Source: Thermomonas aquatica (lineage in GTDB: Bacteria; Pseudomonadota; Gammaproteobacteria; Xanthomonadales; Xanthomonadaceae). From it: 64,000 nucleotides of DNA. Below, one piece after another: positions 33,865-42,500 of this stretch (position 1 is its first letter; the number at the start of each line of letters is the position of its first letter). The notes beneath the pieces are model-generated. The model was given only the letters and a program-made list of their open reading frames with translations, had not been told where the DNA came from and ran no database searches. The translations under genes and the position numbers were made by a program. The stretch spans positions 1,736,001 to 1,800,000 of the forward strand of contig NZ_CP040871.1 in NCBI RefSeq assembly GCF_006337105.1, given 5' to 3'.

Positions 33865-35199
33865 TCAGCGCGCCTGTTCGGCGCCGATGTCGCGCAGCAG
33901 CGCCTGGTACTCGGGATTGGCGCGCAGCAGCGCGCGGCCGGCGGCGATCAACGCATCGACATCCTCCGACGGCAGGGTGAAGTCGGTCGGGATCGCGTTC
34001 AGCCGCGCGCGCAGGGCCGGATCCGGAATGTCGGCGAAGCCGACCTTGACCAGGCGCATCCGCACCGGCTGCCCGGCATCGGCCAGTTCCTTCGCCCATT
34101 CCTGCATGCGCTGCTGCACCAGTTCGGTGGTGGCGGTGTTGTAGCGGTGCAGCTGGATGTCGGTGGTGGCGTCGATCATCCGCCGGATCGACGGCGAACG
34201 CGCGCTGGTGCCGATCCCGCCGCTGGCATCGGCGGAGGCGTCCACCGACAGCATCACCAGCTCGCGCGACGGCGTGCGGCCGATGCCCTGCAGGAACTTG
34301 CGCGGGCCGCCGGCCGAATCCACCGCTTCCAGCATCGCGCGCAGGCCGAGGTTGTCGGTCAGGCCGCCATCGGCCAGGTGCACGTAACGGCGGCCCTGCT
34401 TGTCCGCATAGGCGCGCCAGCCGTCGGCTTCCTGCTGCAGCTGCGGCGAGGCGGCGACCGCGGCGGCGTCGATCGGCATGTGCGGCGTGCAGCCCGGGTA
34501 GTTCTCCAGCACCACCGGCTGGAACATCACCGGCACCGCCGACGAGGCGGCCACCGCATGCGCCAGCGGGTAACTGAGCAGGTCGGAGCAGAGCTGGTCG
34601 AAGTATTCCTGCAGGAAGGCGAAGCGGATCCCGCCCTCGAGGTCGGTGGCGTTGATGATCACCAGCGGGCCGGGGCGCGCCTGCAGGTCGGCGTAGCGCG
34701 CGCCGTGGAAGATGTAGCGGTCGAACAGGCGGGCCGCTTCGTCGCTGCGGGTTTCGCGGCTGAACCAGCGCAGCGGGCTGAGCAGGCGATGCGCCAGGTC
34801 GTTGCTGATGTCGCGGCGCAGGAAGGCCTGCTCGAAACCGGGGAAGGTGGCCTCGCCATGCAGCCCGTAGTACGCGGCGGTGAAGCTGCCGCCGGAGACC
34901 GCGCTGATCGCGTCGACCTCGTCCAGCAATCGCGGCGGGCCGCCGTCCGCGGGCATGCGGGTATCGCGCAATTCCAGCAGCACGCCATAGGCCAGCGCCG
35001 CCGCGCGCGCGCCGCCGCCGGAGAACGCCAGGCCCAGGGTCATCCGCTCGTGCTCCTGCGCGGGCGTGGTGCGACCCAGGCCATAGACCGGCCGGGCCCT
35101 GTCCTGCGCGGTCTGCGGTCGGTTGGCGATCTCGCCGTAGGACGCGCAACCCGCCAGCATCCCGGCGATCGCTGCTGCAAGCAGTCCCAGGCGGTTCAT
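33865..35199 (-). CDS. Patatin-like phospholipase lipoprotein
   Basis: A 444-residue protein with a lipobox (LAGC, Cys about residue 18). The patatin domain has the Gly-rich oxyanion loop (LAFSGGGARAAA), the nucleophile elbow VSGGSF and the catalytic Asp in LADGGLTDN, so a Ser-Asp dyad is present. Such proteins hydrolyse acyl esters, often phospholipids, and the lipid anchor suggests envelope location. It is 10 bp downstream of the RlmI-type gene and may be cotranscribed with it. Distinct from the other patatin at 39828, which is shorter. Confidence 0.88.
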   Translation of the reverse strand: MNRLGLLAAAIAGMLAGCASYGEIANRPQTAQDRARPVYGLGRTTPAQEHERMTLGLAFSGGGARAAALAYGVLLELRDTRMPADGGPPRLLDEVDAISAVSGGSFTAAYYGLHGEATFPGFEQAFLRRDISNDLAHRLLSPLRWFSRETRSDEAARLFDRYIFHGARYADLQARPGPLVIINATDLEGGIRFAFLQEYFDQLCSDLLSYPLAHAVAASSAVPVMFQPVVLENYPGCTPHMPIDAAAVAASPQLQQEADGWRAYADKQGRRYVHLADGGLTDNLGLRAMLEAVDSAGGPRKFLQGIGRTPSRELVMLSVDASADASGGIGTSARSPSIRRMIDATTDIQLHRYNTATTELVQQRMQEWAKELADAGQPVRMRLVKVGFADIPDPALRARLNAIPTDFTLPSEDVDALIAAGRALLRANPEYQALLRDIGAEQAR

Positions 35200-35209
35200 C
35201 GCGCCCGGC

Positions 35210-36391
35210 TCAGTCCAGCACGCGGCAGAACACCGCCTTCAGGTAGCGCGATTCCTGCACCTGGGCCAGCCACGGATGGTCGGGGCCGGCGCCTGCGACC
35301 TTCAGCACCTGCACGGTGCGGCCGGCGTAGAACGCGGCGCGGCGCAGCATGTCGGTGAACTGTTCCTCGCTGACCAGGCCGGTGCAGCTGAAGGTGGCGA
35401 ACAGCCCGCCCGGCTTGACCACGGCCAGCGCGGCCTTGTTCATGTCGAGGTATTTCTTCAGCGCGGTGATCACCTGCTCGCGGTCGCGGGTCATCTTCGC
35501 CGGATCCAGGATCACCACGTCGAAGCGTTCGCCATTGGCGGCGGCATCGCGCAGCCAGGGGAAGATGTCGGCCTGCACGAAGCGCGGCATCGCCTTGCCC
35601 TGCAGCCCGTTCAACTTCGCGTTGCCGCGGGCGATGTCCAGCACCGCGGGGTCGATGTCGATGCCGACCACCTCCTCCGCCCCGCGCACCGCCGCATATA
35701 CGCCGAAACCGCCGGTGTTGCAGCACAGGTCGAGCACGCGCTTGCCGGCGCACAGCCGCGACAGCCATTCGCGGTTCTCGCGCTGGTCGGCGAAGAAGCC
35801 GGTCTTGTGCGCGCCGGCCGGATCGGCGCGGAACCTGACGCCGTATTCGCTGATGACCGCGGGCTCGGTGCCCAGGGTGTCGCGATAGTCGAAGCTTTCC
35901 TGCTTCTGCACGTGTTCGTCGGCGAAGCTGTGGAAGCGGCAACCGGGGAACAGCTCGCGCAGCGCGTTGAAGATCCATTCGCGATGCCGCCAGGCGCCGG
36001 CGCTGAAGAAACCGACCACCAGCAGGTCGTCGTAGCGATCCACCACCAGCCCGCTGATGCCGTCGCCTTCGCTGTGGACCACCCGCCAGGCGTTGGACAC
36101 CTCGTCCAGCCTGAGGAATTCGCGGCGCAGGCGCACCGCCTCGCCGATCTTGCGCGCGAACCAGCCGGCATCGACCGCCACGTCCGGGTCGTTCTCCAGC
36201 ATGCGCAGGGCGATCCGCGAATGGCCGTTGTAGAAGCCGCGGCCGATCCACGTCCCGTCCACCCCGACCACGTCGACGATGCTGCCGGGCTTGGGCCGCT
36301 GCGCCGGCTTCTCGACCAGGCGCTGGAAGATCCACGGGTGGGTGGAGTTCCAGGCGTTCTTCAGGCGGACGACGGGCAGGGCTTCGGTCAT
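35210..36391 (-). CDS. RlmI-type class I SAM-dependent rRNA methyltransferase
   Basis: A 393-residue cytoplasmic methyltransferase with an N-terminal PUA-like segment (LKNAWNSTHPWIFQRL) and a C-terminal Rossmann fold. Motif I is VLDLCCNTGGFGVYAA; motif IV reads DVVILDPAKM, where E. coli RlmI has DPP(K/R); a Cys in FSCTGLVS fits the catalytic Cys of 5-methylcytosine enzymes. Length is near E. coli RlmI (396), which makes m5C1962 in 23S rRNA. Same target is likely but not certain given the DPA change. ATG at 36391 begins the PUA-like part. Confidence 0.82.
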   Translation of the reverse strand: MTEALPVVRLKNAWNSTHPWIFQRLVEKPAQRPKPGSIVDVVGVDGTWIGRGFYNGHSRIALRMLENDPDVAVDAGWFARKIGEAVRLRREFLRLDEVSNAWRVVHSEGDGISGLVVDRYDDLLVVGFFSAGAWRHREWIFNALRELFPGCRFHSFADEHVQKQESFDYRDTLGTEPAVISEYGVRFRADPAGAHKTGFFADQRENREWLSRLCAGKRVLDLCCNTGGFGVYAAVRGAEEVVGIDIDPAVLDIARGNAKLNGLQGKAMPRFVQADIFPWLRDAAANGERFDVVILDPAKMTRDREQVITALKKYLDMNKAALAVVKPGGLFATFSCTGLVSEEQFTDMLRRAAFYAGRTVQVLKVAGAGPDHPWLAQVQESRYLKAVFCRVLD

Positions 36392-36443
36392 GGTGAACGG
36401 CCGGTTAAGGCAGGCATCGCGGGGATCGGCTATTGTCGCCCAA

Positions 36444-36606
36444 GAAGGGGAGTAACTCCGCGCACGGCCGTCGTCATTACGGGTCCCCAAGACCCCGGCA
36501 CCGTGGCAGGCCAGGCGCCTGCGAGTGAGACCTTCGCCGAACGGCGAAGCGCGCTCCCTTTCCATGTGCCCCTGCATGGACGCCTCCGCCGGCTCACACG
36601 GTGGAG
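36444..36606 (+). promoter_or_regulatory. yybP-ykoY manganese riboswitch with SD-sequestering hairpin
   Basis: The two conserved aptamer loops are visible: GGGGAGTA at 36447-36454 and GTGAGACC ending at 36532. A hairpin (CTTCGCC/GGCGAAG) follows directly. Further down CTCCGCC (36584-36590) can pair, with one G-U, to GGTGGAG (36600-36606), which holds the ribosome-binding site of the TerC gene. This family senses Mn2+; placement before a TerC homologue is the classic context. Ends are approximate. Confidence 0.82.
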
Positions 36607-36613
36607 CGTTGCC

Positions 36614-37576
36614 ATGGACACGATCGGTTCTCCCTTGCTCTGGCTGGTGTTCGCGGGCGTGGTGGTCGCCGCCTTGCTGGTCGACCTGGTGCTGATGCGC
36701 CACGGCGGCCCGCACAAGGTCACCTTCAAGGAGGCCGGGTGGTGGAGCCTGGGCTGGGTCGCGCTGGCGCTGGCCTTCAACGCCTGGCTGTGGTGGCACG
36801 CCGGCGAGCGCTTCGGCGCCGAGGCCGGCAACCGCATCGGCATGGAGTTCCTGACCGGCTACCTGGTCGAGAAGGCGCTGGCGGTCGACAACATCTTCGT
36901 GTTCCTGATGATCTTCGGCTACTTCGCGGTGCCGGAGGTGCAGCGCCAGCGGGTGCTGGTGATCGGCATCCTCGGCGCGATCGCGCTGCGCGCGGTGCTG
37001 ATCTTCGCCGGCGCGCTGCTGCTGGCGAAGTTCCACTGGATCCTCTACCTGTTCGGCGCGTTCCTGCTGCTGACCGGGATCAAGATGGCGCTGGCGGCGG
37101 GCAAGGAGCCCGACCTCGAGGCCAACCCGGCACTGCGCTGGATGCGCGGGCACCTGAAGCTCACCGACGGCTACCACGGCAACGCCTTCCGCGTGCTGCG
37201 CGACGGCGCGCGCTGGTACACCCCGCTGTTCGTGGTGGTGGCGCTGGTCGCCGTGACCGACGTGATCTTCGCGGTGGACTCGATCCCGGCGATCTTCGCG
37301 ATCACCGACGACCCGTTCATCGTGCTGACCAGCAACGTGTTCGCGGTGCTCGGCCTGCGCGCGATGTTCTTCCTGCTGCAGGGCATGGCCGACCGCTTCC
37401 ACCTGCTGCCCTACGGGCTGGCGCTGGTGCTGGTGTTCATCGGCGCCAAGATGCTGCTGGTCGACGTCTACAAGATCCCGGTGCTGGTGGCGCTGGGCGT
37501 GGTGGCGGCGATCATCGGTGCAACCGTGGCGCTGAGCCTGCTGCGGCCGCCGGCGGACAAACCCTCGCCCCCTTGA
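36614..37576 (+). CDS. TerC family (Alx-type) membrane protein, probable Mn2+ exporter
   Basis: A 320-residue inner-membrane protein with about nine hydrophobic segments. The TerC signatures EKALAVDNIFVFLMIF and AVTDVIFAVDSIPAIFAIT carry the conserved Asp-Asn and Asp-Ser-x-Pro that likely bind metal. Members such as Alx and MntP-like TerC proteins lower cytoplasmic manganese, though some are linked to metalation of exported proteins. Control by the upstream Mn2+ riboswitch supports Mn handling. The ATG at 36614 follows GGTGGAG. The rhomboid gene follows after 31 bp. Confidence 0.9.
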   Translation: MDTIGSPLLWLVFAGVVVAALLVDLVLMRHGGPHKVTFKEAGWWSLGWVALALAFNAWLWWHAGERFGAEAGNRIGMEFLTGYLVEKALAVDNIFVFLMIFGYFAVPEVQRQRVLVIGILGAIALRAVLIFAGALLLAKFHWILYLFGAFLLLTGIKMALAAGKEPDLEANPALRWMRGHLKLTDGYHGNAFRVLRDGARWYTPLFVVVALVAVTDVIFAVDSIPAIFAITDDPFIVLTSNVFAVLGLRAMFFLLQGMADRFHLLPYGLALVLVFIGAKMLLVDVYKIPVLVALGVVAAIIGATVALSLLRPPADKPSPP

Positions 37577-37607
37577 AGCGGGCGCCATTCGTGACCAACT
37601 GATCGGA

Positions 37608-38372
37608 ATGTCCACGCCGCTTCCCGTCGATGCGCAACGCCAGCAGGACCGCCAGCGCCTGCGTCGCGCGCTGAATGCCAGCCTCGGCTTCGTGCTGCTG
37701 CTGGCGCTCTGCTTCGTCGCCCAGCACGCGTTCGACTGGACCTTCCTGACCGTCGCCCCGTGGACGGCGCAAGGCCTGCTCGGCCTTGCCAGCGCGCCGC
37801 TGCTGCACGGCTCGGTGGAGCACATCGTCGCCAACAGCACCGCGCTGTTGCTGCTCGGCACCCTGGCCGGCACTGCCTTCCCGAAGGCAACCGTGCGCGC
37901 CTTGCCGCTGCTGTGGATCGGCTCCGGGCTGGGCGCGTGGCTGCTGGGCCAGCCCGGCTCGCACCACCTGGGCGCCAGCGGCGTGACCCATGGCCTGATG
38001 TTCCTGGTGTTCGTGCTGGGCCTGTTGCGCCGCGACCGCGCCGCGATCGCCGCCGGCATGCTCGCCTTCATGTTCTACGGCGGCATGCTGATGACGATCC
38101 TGCCGCGCGAGGCCGGAGTGTCCTGGGAATCGCACCTGGGCGGCGCGCTGGCCGGCGTGGTCGCCGCCTTGCTGTTCCGCCGCAGCGACCCGCTGCCGCC
38201 GCGCCGCAAGTACAGCTGGGAACTCGAGGAAGAACTCGCCCAGCAGCAGGCCGCGCTGGAGCGCGACATGTACGAGCGCCACGCTGCCGAGGACGTCCCC
38301 GTGTTGTGGAAGCGCGATGCCGATGGCGAGCGCGGCCGCGTGCTGCAGTTCCCGCCGCGCCGCGACAGCTGA
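37608..38372 (+). CDS. Rhomboid family intramembrane serine protease
   Basis: A 254-residue membrane protein with about six hydrophobic segments. The catalytic Ser is in HLGASGVTHG and the catalytic His in SWESHLGGALAG, matching the GxSx...H dyad of rhomboids. A conserved HGSVEHIVANSTALL stretch fits helix 2. A charged C-terminal tail (about residues 200-254) is cytoplasmic. Substrates are unknown. It probably lies in one transcript with terC; the gap holds no evident terminator. Confidence 0.88.
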   Translation: MSTPLPVDAQRQQDRQRLRRALNASLGFVLLLALCFVAQHAFDWTFLTVAPWTAQGLLGLASAPLLHGSVEHIVANSTALLLLGTLAGTAFPKATVRALPLLWIGSGLGAWLLGQPGSHHLGASGVTHGLMFLVFVLGLLRRDRAAIAAGMLAFMFYGGMLMTILPREAGVSWESHLGGALAGVVAALLFRRSDPLPPRRKYSWELEEELAQQQAALERDMYERHAAEDVPVLWKRDADGERGRVLQFPPRRDS

Positions 38373-38375
38373 GCC

Positions 38376-39020
38376 TTATTTCCCGGCCAGCATGCCCGCG
38401 CCCAGCTGGCGGTCGTGCCAGCGCGACAGCAACAGCAGCGACGTCGCCGCCCCGCACAGGCACAGGAACATGTCCCACTGGGTGTCCCAGACATCGCCCT
38501 GGGTGGCGAGGAAGGCATCCGCATCGGCGCCGTAGATCAGCGCCGACCACCATTCGATCAGCTCGAAGAACGCGCTGAAGCTCAGGCAGGCGGCCAGCAC
38601 CAGGTACACCAACCAGCCGCCACGCCGCAGCGGCGTGCAGCGCAACAGCAGTTCGCGAGCGAGGATCGCCGGCACGAAGCCCTGCATCCAATGGCCAACG
38701 CGATCCCACGGGTTGCGCGCAGTGCCCAGCAGGTCCTGCAGCCAGAACCCGAGCGGCGTCTGCGCATAGGTGTAGGCGCCGCCGTGGATCAGCACCAGCG
38801 CATGCAGCGCCAGCAACCAGCACAGCAGGCGGGTGAGCGGGAAGCGCGACCAGCGCCAGGCGATGATGGCAAGGCCGACCATCGCCCATACCGTTTCCAG
38901 GAACCAGGTCAGGCGGTCGCGCGCGATCCAGAACGAAACCGCGAGCGCCACCACCACCCCGCCGGCGAGCAGCCAGCGTTCCGCGCGGCCCGGCGGCACC
39001 CGGATCCCGACTGCGCTCAT
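38376..39020 (-). CDS. YjdF-like (DUF2238) inner-membrane protein
   Basis: A 214-residue protein with about six hydrophobic segments. Characteristic DUF2238 residues are LIHGGAYTYAQTPLG, RNPWDRVGHWMQGFVPAI and FFELIEWW followed by QGDVWDTQWDMFL. The Asp, His and Glu residues within membrane segments may matter for activity, but the function is unknown. The start ATG overlaps the VIT-family gene by 4 bp, so the two are coupled. It ends 3 bp from the convergent rhomboid gene. Confidence 0.85.
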   Translation of the reverse strand: MSAVGIRVPPGRAERWLLAGGVVVALAVSFWIARDRLTWFLETVWAMVGLAIIAWRWSRFPLTRLLCWLLALHALVLIHGGAYTYAQTPLGFWLQDLLGTARNPWDRVGHWMQGFVPAILARELLLRCTPLRRGGWLVYLVLAACLSFSAFFELIEWWSALIYGADADAFLATQGDVWDTQWDMFLCLCGAATSLLLLSRWHDRQLGAGMLAGK

Positions 39021-39727
39021 GCGATGCCACTCCCGAACGCGCGACCGATCAGCGCCGTCGCGCCCATCGCCAGGGCGCCCCAGAACAGCACCCGCGCCGC
39101 GCCCTTCGCCATCGAGGCGCCGCCCAGCCAGCCGGCCAGCGCCCCCAGGGCGCCGAGCAGGACCAGGGTCGTGCCGCCCAGGGCCCAGGGCAGGCCTTCG
39201 CCGCGCCAGGCCCAGGCAAGCAGCAGCGGCGGCAACGCCCCGCAGGCGAAGGCCGCCGCCGAGGACAGCGCCGCCTGCACCGGGCGCGCGCTGGTGTGCG
39301 CGACGATCCCGAGTTCGTCGCGCAGGTGCGCGTCCAGCGCGTTGTGCGCGGTCAGCTCCACCGCCACCTGCTGCGCCAGTTCGCGGCTCAGGCCGCGTTG
39401 CTGGTAGATGTGGGTGAGCTCCTTGAGTTCGGCCTCCGGCATCTCCTCCAGTTCGCGCCGCTCCTTGGCGGTATCGGCGGCCTCGGTATCGGCCTGCGAG
39501 CTGACCGAGACGTATTCGCCTGCGGCCATCGACAAGGCGCCTGCGACCAAGGCGGCGATGCCGGTGGTGAGGATGGTCTGCGGCGTGGCCGCGGCGGCGG
39601 CCACGCCGACCAGCAGCGAACTGGTCGAGATCAGGCCATCGTTGGCGCCCAGCACCGCCGCGCGCAACCAGCCGATGTGTTCGCTGCGGTGCCGCTCGTG
39701 GTGCGGCCGGGCCAGGCTTCTTGGCAT
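39017..39727 (-). CDS. VIT1/CCC1 family Fe2+/Mn2+ transporter
   Basis: A 236-residue membrane protein. The N-terminus WLRAAVLGANDGLISTSSLL and SMAAGEYVSVSSQADTE are strong VIT1/CCC1 signatures, followed by a cytoplasmic Glu-rich segment (KERRELEEMPEAELKELT) that in VIT1 binds metals, and three C-terminal hydrophobic helices. Family members move Fe2+ or Mn2+ out of the cytoplasm. First of a two-gene operon with the DUF2238 gene. With terC nearby on the opposite strand this suggests a metal-handling neighbourhood. Confidence 0.9.
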   Translation of the reverse strand: MPRSLARPHHERHRSEHIGWLRAAVLGANDGLISTSSLLVGVAAAAATPQTILTTGIAALVAGALSMAAGEYVSVSSQADTEAADTAKERRELEEMPEAELKELTHIYQQRGLSRELAQQVAVELTAHNALDAHLRDELGIVAHTSARPVQAALSSAAAFACGALPPLLLAWAWRGEGLPWALGGTTLVLLGALGALAGWLGGASMAKGAARVLFWGALAMGATALIGRAFGSGIA

Positions 39728-39827
39728 CGATGATCCCCCGTGTCGCCGCAGGGTAACGCCTATGGTTCCGCTGCGGTTGCGTTTCGCGCACTTAAGCTGC
39801 GCGTCCCTCCCGCCTGCCGATGCCCCG

Positions 39828-40844
39828 ATGCGTGCGCCCTACGCGACTGCCGCCCTCGCCGTCCTGCTTGCCGCCTGCGCCAGCGCGCCCGGGGTGAAGC
39901 CGCCCGTGCCCGCGCCCGTCGCCACGGCAGCGCCGGTCAAGGTCGGCATCGCGCTGGGCGGTGGCGCGGCCAAGGGCTTCGCCCATATCGGCGTGATCAA
40001 GATGCTGGAGGCCAACGGCATCAAGCCGGTGGTGGTGTCTGGCACCAGCGCCGGCAGCGTGGTCGGCGCGCTGTACGCCAGCGGCATGGATGCCTACGCG
40101 ATGCAGGAAAAGGCGTTCGCGCTGGACGAATCGAAGATCCGCGACGTCAGCCTGTTCTCCGGCGGGGTGGTGAAGGGCCAGAAGCTGCAGGACTACGTCA
40201 ACGAACTGGTCGGCGGGCGCACGATCGAAAAGATGAAGAAGCCGTTCGCGGCGGTGGCGACCCGGCTCGAGGACGGCGAGCGCACCGTGTTCGTGCGCGG
40301 CAATACCGGGCAGGCGGTGCGCGCGTCGAGTTCGATCCCCGGCGTGTTCGAGGCGGTCGCCATCGGCAAGGCGCATTTCGTCGATGGCGGCGTGGTCAGC
40401 CCGGTGCCGGTGGATGCCGCGCGCGAGCTCGGCGCCGATTTCGTGATCGCGGTCGATATCGGCAGCAAGGCGAACGGCATCGAGTCCCCGACCAGCCTGC
40501 TCGGCAACATCAACCAGAGCATCCGCATCATGGGCAACAAGCTGGGCGCGCTGGAACTGCAACGCGCCGACATCGTGATCCGGCCCAGGGTGAACGACAT
40601 CGGTCCGGCCGATTTCGAGCAGAAGAATCGCGCGATCCTCGAAGGCGAGCGTGCCGCGCAGGCGGCGTTGCCGCAGATCAAGGCGAAGCTCGCTGCACTG
40701 CAGGCGGCGCGGCAGGCCAAGGCGCAGCAGGCCGCCGATGCCGAGGCCGCACGCCGGCGCGAAGCCGAGCGCAAGGCGCGCTGCGCGCAGCAGGCAGGCT
40801 GGACCAAGACCCTGACCCGCGACGCGGATTGCCGCGTGGATTAA
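39828..40844 (+). CDS. Patatin-like (RssA-type) phospholipase lipoprotein
   Basis: A 338-residue protein with a lipobox (LAAC, Cys about residue 17). The RssA/NTE-like patatin domain has GIALGGGAAKGFAHIGVI, the nucleophile elbow GTSAGS and FVDGGVVSPVPVD with the catalytic Asp. The last ~60 residues are a Gln/Ala/Arg-rich coiled-coil-like tail. Likely an envelope acyl hydrolase of unknown substrate. The stop TAA shares the TTAA palindrome with the convergent DUF2231 gene. Confidence 0.88.
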   Translation: MRAPYATAALAVLLAACASAPGVKPPVPAPVATAAPVKVGIALGGGAAKGFAHIGVIKMLEANGIKPVVVSGTSAGSVVGALYASGMDAYAMQEKAFALDESKIRDVSLFSGGVVKGQKLQDYVNELVGGRTIEKMKKPFAAVATRLEDGERTVFVRGNTGQAVRASSSIPGVFEAVAIGKAHFVDGGVVSPVPVDAARELGADFVIAVDIGSKANGIESPTSLLGNINQSIRIMGNKLGALELQRADIVIRPRVNDIGPADFEQKNRAILEGERAAQAALPQIKAKLAALQAARQAKAQQAADAEAARRREAERKARCAQQAGWTKTLTRDADCRVD

Positions 40845-41269
40845 GGCGGCGCGCCGGCACGGCCGATGCCGTGCACGTACACCAGCTTGCCGCCCAGCCA
40901 GCCGGTGGCGGCCAGGGCGATGAAGCCCGCGATGCTGAGGCTGGTCGCCAGCGTTCCGGGCGGAACCGGCTGCATGTCGGGCATGCGCAGCAGCAGGCTT
41001 CCCGCGTACAGGCACCAGGCGGTCAAGGCCATGCCCATGTGGCGGTTGGCATCCACCGCCGCCGGATGCTCGGGCGGCAGCTTCAGCAACTCCAGCAAGC
41101 CCGTGGCGGCGGCGGCCAGGCCCGCCGCGCAACCGACCGCGAGCAGCGCCGCGGCGAACTGCCACCACGGCCAGCGCGGCCAGCATGCGCCGGCGATGTC
41201 GGCCAGCGTGGCCAGCGACCAGCACGCGACCGGGAAATGCACCAGCGCCGGGTGCAGCGGATGTTTCAC
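40841..41269 (-). CDS. DUF2231 family membrane protein
   Basis: A 142-residue inner-membrane protein with about four hydrophobic segments. The start HPLHPALVHFPVACW is the DUF2231 signature, and His residues in HMGMALTAW may bind heme or metal as suggested for related membrane proteins. Start is GTG at 41269, which overlaps the preceding gene's TGA in GTGA. It probably belongs to one operon with the small membrane protein and the ECF sigma factor upstream. Confidence 0.82.
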   Translation of the reverse strand: MKHPLHPALVHFPVACWSLATLADIAGACWPRWPWWQFAAALLAVGCAAGLAAAATGLLELLKLPPEHPAAVDANRHMGMALTAWCLYAGSLLLRMPDMQPVPPGTLATSLSIAGFIALAATGWLGGKLVYVHGIGRAGAPP

Positions 41270-41607
41270 CGCGCCAGCACCGCACTGAGCAGGATCAGCA
41301 CGCCGGTGACGGCAGCGCCGGCATGCGCCAGCACCACCTTCCTCACCGCCAGTTTCCTGTTCAGGTGCAGGGACGCCAGGTAGAAGCCGCCCAGCGCGGC
41401 CACCACCAGCACGCACAACGCGACCGTCGCGCGCGTGCCGGCGCCCTGCAGCACCGCGAGCAGCAACAGGATCAGCCCGCTGGCGCCGAGCAGGGCGTGC
41501 AGCAGCGACACCGCCCATGGCGTGAACCTGCCGCGCAGCACGAACGAAGCGAGCACCAGTCCGCCGAGGGCGGCGACGAAAAACACCAAGAGCGCATAAG
41601 TCAGCAT
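41266..41607 (-). CDS. Small four-helix membrane protein
   Basis: A 113-residue protein made almost entirely of four hydrophobic segments separated by short basic or polar loops (VLRGRF, LHLNRKLAVRK). No conserved motif is recognised. It begins 54 bp after the ECF sigma gene and is coupled to the DUF2231 gene by a 4-bp overlap, so the three are likely one transcript. Function unknown. Confidence 0.72.
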   Translation of the reverse strand: MLTYALLVFFVAALGGLVLASFVLRGRFTPWAVSLLHALLGASGLILLLLAVLQGAGTRATVALCVLVVAALGGFYLASLHLNRKLAVRKVVLAHAGAAVTGVLILLSAVLAR

Positions 41608-41661
41608 GTCGGACTCCCCTTCGCAGGCGTTGTGGAACGTGGAAACGGATGTGGCGCGATG

Positions 41662-42366
41662 TCAACGCGGCGGCAGCGCATCGAACCGCGCCAGCACCGC
41701 CTCGGTCATGCGCTCGCAGCGCGCGCCGAGGAACGGGAACGCATCGCTCAAGCTCGCCGCCACGTTGTCGTGCAGTGCATTGCGCAGCAGCCGGCGCGCG
41801 CGATGCAGGCGGGTCTTCACGGTCTCGCTGCGCAGGCCCAGGGTGTCGGCGGTTTCCTCGACGCTGCAGCCTTCGACATCGCGCAGCACGAACACCACCC
41901 GGAACGCTTCCGGCAACGCGTCCACCGCGTGTTCGAGCAAGCGCCGCAGCTGTTCGCGCGCGGCGGCGGCGGCGGGATCCTCGCCGCCGAAGCGGTTGGG
42001 GAACGCCACCACCCGGCCGGACGCCGCGGCCACGGCCTCGACCTGTTCGATGTCCATCGTCTGCCGCCTCCGCCGCAGGCGCCCGTAGGCTTCGTTGAGC
42101 GCGATCCGCGCCAGCCACGTGGCCAGCGAGGCGTCGCCGCGGTAGCCGCCGATGTGGGCGTAGGCGTGCACGTAGGCTTCCTGCACCACGTCCTCGGCTT
42201 CCGCATCGTCGTCCACCACCCCGCGCACCACCCGGTACAGGCGCTGGTTGCAGCGGCGCATCACCTGGCGGAACGCCTCGCGGTCGCCGGCCTGCACCAG
42301 CGCGACCAGGGCGGCGTCTTCCAGCGCGGCGTAGTCGCGGGCCAGGCTGGCATCGATGGCGGTCAT
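41662..42366 (-). CDS. ECF-type RNA polymerase sigma factor
   Basis: A 234-residue sigma70-family factor. Region 2 is clear (LYRVVRGVVDDDAEAEDVVQ, then GYRGDASLATWLARIALNEA) and region 4 carries the helix-turn-helix (LPEAFRVVFVLRDVEGCSVE, then LRSETVKTRLHRARRLL). A C-terminal tail of about 30 residues (DAFPFLGARCERMTEAVLAR) contains a Cys and could take part in regulation. No classical anti-sigma gene is adjacent; two membrane proteins follow in the same direction. ATG at 42366 gives a typical N-terminus. Confidence 0.9.
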   Translation of the reverse strand: MTAIDASLARDYAALEDAALVALVQAGDREAFRQVMRRCNQRLYRVVRGVVDDDAEAEDVVQEAYVHAYAHIGGYRGDASLATWLARIALNEAYGRLRRRRQTMDIEQVEAVAAASGRVVAFPNRFGGEDPAAAAAREQLRRLLEHAVDALPEAFRVVFVLRDVEGCSVEETADTLGLRSETVKTRLHRARRLLRNALHDNVAASLSDAFPFLGARCERMTEAVLARFDALPPR

Positions 42367-42488
42367 GGCGCTCCTTCGTCGTCCCGTGCGGAGTGTGCCC
42401 CGCATGTCCCGGCAGATGCGGCCGCGCGAAAAAGGTTCCCGGGTTGCCCGTGTTTGCGCCAGATCAAGGCGCGGCGCGGGTGCAGGGG

Positions 42489-42494
42489 TAAACT
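42489..42494 (+). promoter_or_regulatory. -10-like TANNNT element immediately before phhA
   Basis: TAAACT ends six bases before the phhA ATG, so a transcript from it would start at or next to the start codon. No convincing -35 was found. The arrangement suggests a leaderless mRNA, which is common enough in xanthomonads to be credible. Confidence 0.35.
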
Positions 42495-42500
42495 TGCGGC

